A stretch of 35,991 bases of DNA from an uncultured Mycolicibacterium sp. (GTDB taxonomy: Bacteria > Actinomycetota > Actinomycetes > Mycobacteriales > Mycobacteriaceae), in NCBI RefSeq assembly GCF_937941905.1, contig NZ_CALDGS010000140.1:1-35991 (forward strand), read 5' to 3'. Below are positions 31,988 to 35,991 of this stretch, piece after piece (the first letter of the stretch is position 1; each line of letters opens with the position of its first letter). The notes beneath the pieces were generated by a model. The model made no database searches. It was given only the letters and a program-made list of their open reading frames with translations, and was not told the DNA's origin. The translations under genes and the position numbers were made by a program.

Positions 31988-33106
31988 ATGGCACAGGTTC
32001 CCGACGATTTCACGCCCGGGCTCGAGGGCGTCGTCGCGTTCACCACGGAGATCGCCGAACCTGACAAGGACGGCGGCGCGCTGCGCTACCGCGGCGTGGA
32101 GATCGAGGACTTGGTCGCCCACCGCGTCACCTTCGGCGACGTGTGGGGGCTGCTGGTGGACGGCCGGTTCGGCCGCGGGCTGCCGCCCGCCGAACCGTTC
32201 CCGCTGCCGATCCACAGCGGTGACGTCCGGGTCGACGTGCAGGCCGGGCTGGCCATGCTGGCCCCGATCTGGGGCTACAAGCCGCTGCTGGACATCGATG
32301 AGGAGACCGCCCGCGAACAGCTGGCCCGCGCCTCGGTGATGGCGCTGTCGTACGTGGCGCAGTCGGCCCGCGGCATCTACCAGCCCGCGGTGCCGCAGCG
32401 GGTCATCGACGAGTGCGCCACCGTCACCGCGCGTTTCATGACCCGCTGGCAGGGGGAGCCGGACCCCAGGCACATCGAGGCGATCGACGCCTACTGGGTG
32501 ACCGCCGCCGAGCACGGGATGAACGCCTCGACGTTCACCGCCCGGGTGATCGCCTCCACCGGCGCGGACGTGGCCGCGGCGCTGTCCGGCGCGATCGGCG
32601 CGATGAGCGGCCCGCTGCACGGCGGCGCCCCGGCCCGGGTGCTGCCGATGATCGAGGAGGCCGAGCGCACCGGCGACCCGCGCGGGGTGGTCCGGGCCAT
32701 CCTGGACCGCGGCGAGAAGCTGATGGGCTTCGGGCACCGGGTGTACCGGGCCGAGGATCCGCGGGCCCGGGTGCTGCGCGCCACCGCCGAGCGGCTCGGC
32801 GCGCCGCGCTACGAGGTGGCCGTCGCGCTCGAGCAGGCCGCGCTGGCCGAGCTGCGCGAGCGCCGCCCGGACCGGGCCATCGAGACCAATGTCGAGTTCT
32901 GGGCCGCGGTGATCCTGGACTTCGCCCAGGTGCCGCCGTCGATGATGCCCGCCATGTTCACCTGTGCCCGCACCGCCGGCTGGTGTGCGCACATCCTGGA
33001 GCAGAAGCGGCTGGGCAAGCTGGTGCGGCCGTCGGCGGTCTACGTCGGGCCCCAGCCGCGCGGCGTGGAGGCGGTCGAGGGTTGGGATCTGATCAGCAAG
33101 GGTTGA
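31988..33106 (+). CDS. citA: Second citrate synthase CitA (citrate synthase 2-like)
   Basis: A 372-residue citrate synthase-family protein, one residue shorter than M. tuberculosis CitA (Rv0889c). It lacks the N-terminal beta extension of GltA2. The His segments M-S-G-P-L-H-G-G-A-P and M-G-F-G-H-R-V-Y-R are intact. At the position of the catalytic Asp (N-V-D-F in GltA2) it reads N-V-E-F, so Glu replaces Asp. It may be a weak citrate synthase, a 2-methylcitrate synthase-like enzyme, or have a regulatory role. The ATG at 31988 lies 6 nt after AAGAAT. Its TGA overlaps the TTG start of the next gene (TTGA). GltA2 is encoded only 2.8 kb away on the other strand. Confidence 0.93.
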   Translation: MAQVPDDFTPGLEGVVAFTTEIAEPDKDGGALRYRGVEIEDLVAHRVTFGDVWGLLVDGRFGRGLPPAEPFPLPIHSGDVRVDVQAGLAMLAPIWGYKPLLDIDEETAREQLARASVMALSYVAQSARGIYQPAVPQRVIDECATVTARFMTRWQGEPDPRHIEAIDAYWVTAAEHGMNASTFTARVIASTGADVAAALSGAIGAMSGPLHGGAPARVLPMIEEAERTGDPRGVVRAILDRGEKLMGFGHRVYRAEDPRARVLRATAERLGAPRYEVAVALEQAALAELRERRPDRAIETNVEFWAAVILDFAQVPPSMMPAMFTCARTAGWCAHILEQKRLGKLVRPSAVYVGPQPRGVEAVEGWDLISKG

Positions 33107-33720
33107 GCGGGGCGCGCGACCGCTACGCCGCCGCGGCGCGGGCGTTCGCCGAGCTGGTGGGCCGGATTCCGGCCGACCGCTGGGACGGCCCCGGCCTCGG
33201 CGACTGGGATCTGCGGGCACTGGTGGGGCACACGTCGCGGTCGCTGACCACGGTGAACACCTACCTGCGGTCCCCCGCGACGCGCGAGGACGTGCCGGAC
33301 GCGGTGGCCTACTACCTGTGGGTGCGCCGGTACCTGGCCTCGGCCGACGGCGCGGAGGTCGTCGAGCGCGGCCGGGCGGCCGGCCGCGAGCTGGGCGAGG
33401 ACCCGGCCGGGGCGGTCGGCGCGCTGGTCGACCGGGTGCTCGGCGAGCTGGCCGCGGTCGACACCGACCGGCTCATCACGGTGATCGCCGGGCAGGGCAT
33501 GCGGGTGTCGGCCTACCTGCCGACCCGGGTCTTCGAGCTGGTGGTGCACGGCCTGGACATCGCCCGCGCCGCGCAGCTGCCGTTCGACCCGCCGGCCGAG
33601 GCGCTGGCCGAGGCGGCCGCGCTGGCCGCCCGGGTCGGGGTCGCCGCCGGCCAGGGCGCCGAGCTGCTGATGGCGCTGACCGGCCGCGCGCCGCTGCCGC
33701 CGGCGTTCTCGGTGGTGTGA
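33103..33720 (+). CDS. Mycothiol-dependent enzyme, maleylpyruvate isomerase-like (DinB fold)
   Basis: A 205-residue four-helix-bundle protein of the mycothiol-dependent maleylpyruvate isomerase-like N-terminal (DinB/YfiT) family. A likely metal triad is visible: His43 in L-V-G-H-T, then Glu145 and His149 in F-E-L-V-V-H-G-L-D. D-W-D-L-R-A-L before the first His is typical of the family, which uses mycothiol, the actinobacterial thiol, for isomerisation, detoxification or thiol transfer. The substrate is unknown. The only start near the family N-terminus is TTG 33103, which overlaps the citA stop as TTGA, so it is translationally coupled to citA. An intergenic inverted repeat follows 13 bp after the stop. 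Confidence 0.82.
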   Translation: MSGARDRYAAAARAFAELVGRIPADRWDGPGLGDWDLRALVGHTSRSLTTVNTYLRSPATREDVPDAVAYYLWVRRYLASADGAEVVERGRAAGRELGEDPAGAVGALVDRVLGELAAVDTDRLITVIAGQGMRVSAYLPTRVFELVVHGLDIARAAQLPFDPPAEALAEAAALAARVGVAAGQGAELLMALTGRAPLPPAFSVV

Positions 33721-33733
33721 CCGGACCGCGCGC

Positions 33734-33790
33734 CGAGCGTGAGCCGGCGACCGAAAAATCGCCGAATCTGCGCGCACAGGCTCACGCTCG
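33734..33790. repeat. Intergenic inverted repeat, copy 4
   Basis: Perfect 12-bp arms CGAGCGTGAGCC (33734-33745) and GGCTCACGCTCG (33779-33790) surround a spacer with an A-rich patch (GAAAAATC) and a GCGCGCACA block shared with copy 1. It lies between the convergent mycothiol-enzyme-like and GH1 genes and probably terminates both. Confidence 0.85.
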
Positions 33791-33804
33791 ACGACACCCG
33801 CTCG

Positions 33805-35991
33805 CTACAGGTTGCGCACGTACTGCTCGAGGAGCCACGGCGGCAGCCCGTTCGACCCGGCGATCGCGCTGATCACACCGATGCTCGCCGGCTTCGGGAT
33901 GCGCTCGAGCTCGGGCGTGGTGGGGTCGGACCCGTACAGCCCGAACTGCAGGTGGTAGCCCTCCGACCATTCCAGGTTGTCGACGAACGACCAGTAGGTG
34001 TAGCCGCGGATGTCCACCCCGTGTGCGACCAGGTCCTGCACCACCGCGAGATGCGTGGCGAGGTAGCCGGGCCGCTTGGTGTCGTTGGCGTCGGCGATGC
34101 CGTTCTCGGTGATCCACAACGGTTTTCCGTACGAGGCGGCGATCTCGAGCACCTCGCGCAAGCCACCCGGATCGATCGGCTGGTTGAAGTCGCTGCACGT
34201 CGGCGAGCTCGCGTCGCAGCGCAGTGGGATACCGCGGAAGAACGGGAACCCCGGGATCGGCGCGAACCCGAAGCCGACCATCCGGTCCGAGCCGTAGTAC
34301 TGCACGCCGACGAAGTCGGTCTTGCCGACGAACTCGGGGTGGATCTCGTCGGGGGTCCTGATCCCGTCGAGGTTGGCGTCCACCCAGCCGTCGATCACCG
34401 CGTTGAGGAACCACTCGTTGAACAGCCGGTTCCAGGCGTCGGCGGCCGCGACGTCGAGCGGGTTGGCCGGGTCGGCCGGCCGGGTCGGCAGCATGTTGTT
34501 GGTGAACCCGACGAACGCGGCGGGCTGGCCGTCGGTGGCCGACACCGTGTCCCAGGCGTGGATCGCGTTGTAGGCGGCGACGTGCCCCCTGGCCTGGTTC
34601 ACCAGGAAGGTCGAGGCCAGATCCGGGCGGATCACGCCCGGCGGCCAGGACGGCACCAGGCCGGGGATGGCGAAGTACTGCGTCAGGATCGGCGGCACCG
34701 GCTCGTTGAGGGTGGCCCAGTTGTCCACCTGATCGCCGAACTTCCACGCCAGGTAGGCGGCGTACTTCTCGAATTCGGTTGCGGTGTCCGGCGACAGCCA
34801 GCCGGCGGCCGAGACGGGCAGCCCGAGCTGGATGAGCAGCCGCGCCCCCGGGTCGTGGATCCACACCGGCAGCGTGAAGTGGGTGACGGTGACCATCGGC
34901 TCCAGGCCGTGGGCGCGCAGCGCGGCCAGCACGTCGCGGTAGTGCTGCACCGCCTCCTGGTCGGCCAGCGCGTCGAGGGCCTCCAGGTCGGCCAGCGTGA
35001 TGGCGCCGCCCTCGTCCCGGATGTTCACCGACGCGGTGGAATTCGGGAAGATCCGGCTCCACTCGATGCCGATGCGGAAGGTGTTCATCCGCAGCTCGTC
35101 GCTCGCCAGCGCGGCGTCCTCGTCGTAGTTGAGGTAGGCGCCGGGGCCGTGCTCCGGGACCCCGTTGGTCAGGCCCAGCAGCTGGTTGAACGCGTCGTGC
35201 ACCCACCGGTACCAGTCGGCGTTCGGGTCGACGGGCACGCCGGGGCCGCCTTCGGCCTGGAATCCGGAATGCGCGACCCCCCAATGGAAGTCGTCAGGGA
35301 ACGACAGGTCGACGCCGTCGACGGGGGCCACCTCGACGCGGATGACCCGGGCCACCCGGTGGCCGCCGCCGGGCATCAGCAGGTTGCCGATGACCGGGAC
35401 GAACTGCAGCAGTCCCAGCGGTCCGTTGAGGTGGAAACCGGCGGCCTCGTCGTCGACGACGACGATGAACTCGTCGTAGCCGCCGACCGCGGCCATCGCG
35501 TTGGTCGGCCGGTAGACGAAGGTGCCGTCCGCGGCGATCTCGACCACGCCGCCGTAGCGGGGCCGGCCGATCAGGGTGTAGGTCAGCGGGTCGCCGTCGG
35601 CGTCGGAGGCACCGATGTTGCCGATGATCACCGGATCACCGTTGTCGTCGACGGTCTGGCTGTTGGCCGCCGGGTCATAGGCGATGGTCGGGCTGGAGTT
35701 GAAGAACTCGCGGCGCACCCACGCCAGCAGTGTCCACACGGTCGGCGGTCCGCTCGGCGGTGCGGGCAGCCCCGCGGCGAACGGGCTGAGCAGCATGTTG
35801 ACGAAGTCGGCGGCCAACCCCACGACGTAGTTGATCGCGGTGGCCGGGTCGAAGGCCGTCGGCCAGGGCCGCAGCGCCGGCACCTTCGGCGGGGTGACCG
35901 CCGCGGCGGCCGTGACCGCCTGCCCAGAAAAGACCGGCCCAGAAAAGACCGGCCCAGAAAAGACCGGCCCAGAAAAGACCGGCCCGGAAAA
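33805..35991 (-). CDS. Secreted GH1 beta-glucosidase-like protein with cadherin-like domain, 5' end outside window
   Basis: The frame is open from 35991, so the N-terminus is missing; 728 residues are visible. From that end there are pentapeptide repeats F-S-G-P-V, a linker, then a short region (F-V-N-M-L-L-S-P-F-A to W-V-R-R-E-F-F-N-S-S-P-T) found in large mycobacterial surface proteins. A beta-rich VCBS/cadherin-like domain follows (D-A-D-G-D-P-L-T-Y-T-L, F-V-Y-R-P-T) and then a GH1 barrel from F-P-D-D-F-H-W-G-V-A. The acid/base Glu is in T-L-N-E-P (codon at 34702-34704) and the nucleophile Glu in I-T-E-N-G (34105-34107). It should hydrolyse beta-glucosides outside the membrane. Two Cys near 34200 may form a disulfide. 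The first candidate start inside the window, GTG 35883, is probably internal. Confidence 0.85.
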   Translation of the reverse strand, partial: FSGPVFSGPVFSGPVFSGPVFSGQAVTAAAAVTPPKVPALRPWPTAFDPATAINYVVGLAADFVNMLLSPFAAGLPAPPSGPPTVWTLLAWVRREFFNSSPTIAYDPAANSQTVDDNGDPVIIGNIGASDADGDPLTYTLIGRPRYGGVVEIAADGTFVYRPTNAMAAVGGYDEFIVVVDDEAAGFHLNGPLGLLQFVPVIGNLLMPGGGHRVARVIRVEVAPVDGVDLSFPDDFHWGVAHSGFQAEGGPGVPVDPNADWYRWVHDAFNQLLGLTNGVPEHGPGAYLNYDEDAALASDELRMNTFRIGIEWSRIFPNSTASVNIRDEGGAITLADLEALDALADQEAVQHYRDVLAALRAHGLEPMVTVTHFTLPVWIHDPGARLLIQLGLPVSAAGWLSPDTATEFEKYAAYLAWKFGDQVDNWATLNEPVPPILTQYFAIPGLVPSWPPGVIRPDLASTFLVNQARGHVAAYNAIHAWDTVSATDGQPAAFVGFTNNMLPTRPADPANPLDVAAADAWNRLFNEWFLNAVIDGWVDANLDGIRTPDEIHPEFVGKTDFVGVQYYGSDRMVGFGFAPIPGFPFFRGIPLRCDASSPTCSDFNQPIDPGGLREVLEIAASYGKPLWITENGIADANDTKRPGYLATHLAVVQDLVAHGVDIRGYTYWSFVDNLEWSEGYHLQFGLYGSDPTTPELERIPKPASIGVISAIAGSNGLPPWLLEQYVRNL
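35926..35991. repeat. 15-bp tandem repeat coding FSGPV units
   Basis: Four exact copies of AGAAAAGACCGGCCC (35926-35940, 35941-35955, 35956-35970, 35971-35985) and a partial fifth (35986-35991, one change) run to the window edge. In the minus-strand frame each unit encodes F-S-G-P-V. The total copy number is unknown because the array is cut by the window end. Confidence 0.9.

Overview
The window is high-GC actinobacterial DNA and almost certainly comes from a non-tuberculous Mycobacterium (Mycolicibacterium). The gene content and relative orientation match, in reverse, the M. tuberculosis stretch from citA (Rv0889c) to Rv0910: citA, gltA2, the Rv0897c-type oxidoreductase, the DUF2630 gene, prrB, prrA, accD3, echA6, an MBL-fold hydrolase, a serine beta-lactamase-like lipoprotein, ctpE and the Rv0909/Rv0910 pair. 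These assignments are made by eye from protein motifs and remembered sequences. No search was run.

Layout. 18-912: two short membrane proteins of unknown function (+). 995-10872: a tightly packed minus-strand array. In order of transcription it is a GT4 glycosyltransferase, a glycogen-debranching-type enzyme, echA6, the MBL hydrolase, the lipoprotein, ctpE and the antitoxin/toxin-like pair. The first two genes are not in the corresponding M. tuberculosis locus, and they are preceded by a perfect CIRCE (HrcA operator). 10976-12451: accD3 (+). 12513-20794: a five-gene minus-strand export operon of three TMD-NBD half exporters, a degenerate soluble ABC ATPase and a YhgE/Pip-type membrane protein. 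It is headed by a promoter with the 19-bp spacer and spacer-centred dyad of MerR/SoxR-type control. 20878-22942: prrA-prrB (+). 23021-24134: a truncated endonuclease-like gene between two copies of an intergenic inverted repeat, then an FKBP (-). 24176-25968: DUF2630 gene and an FAD oxidoreductase that seems to start with CTG (+). 25972-27826: an MFS-MarR efflux module (-) with a 32-bp near-palindromic operator. 27870-31901: gltA2, a TetR regulator, an MFS transporter and pdxH (-). 31988-33720: citA and a mycothiol-dependent-enzyme-type protein (+). 33805-35991: the 3' part of a secreted GH1 beta-glucosidase-like gene (-) that runs off the window in a 15-bp tandem repeat.

The conserved skeleton covers central carbon metabolism (two citrate synthases, PLP synthesis), lipid metabolism (AccD3, EchA6), the PrrAB two-component system and the CtpE cation pump. 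Several regulated accessory modules lie between these genes: a putative HrcA-controlled glucan module, a putative MerR-controlled export operon and a MarR-controlled efflux pump. Many genes have a TANNNT-like hexamer 6-7 nt before the start codon, which suggests leaderless mRNAs and was used to choose starts. I saw no rRNA, tRNA, CRISPR array, IS element or prophage.
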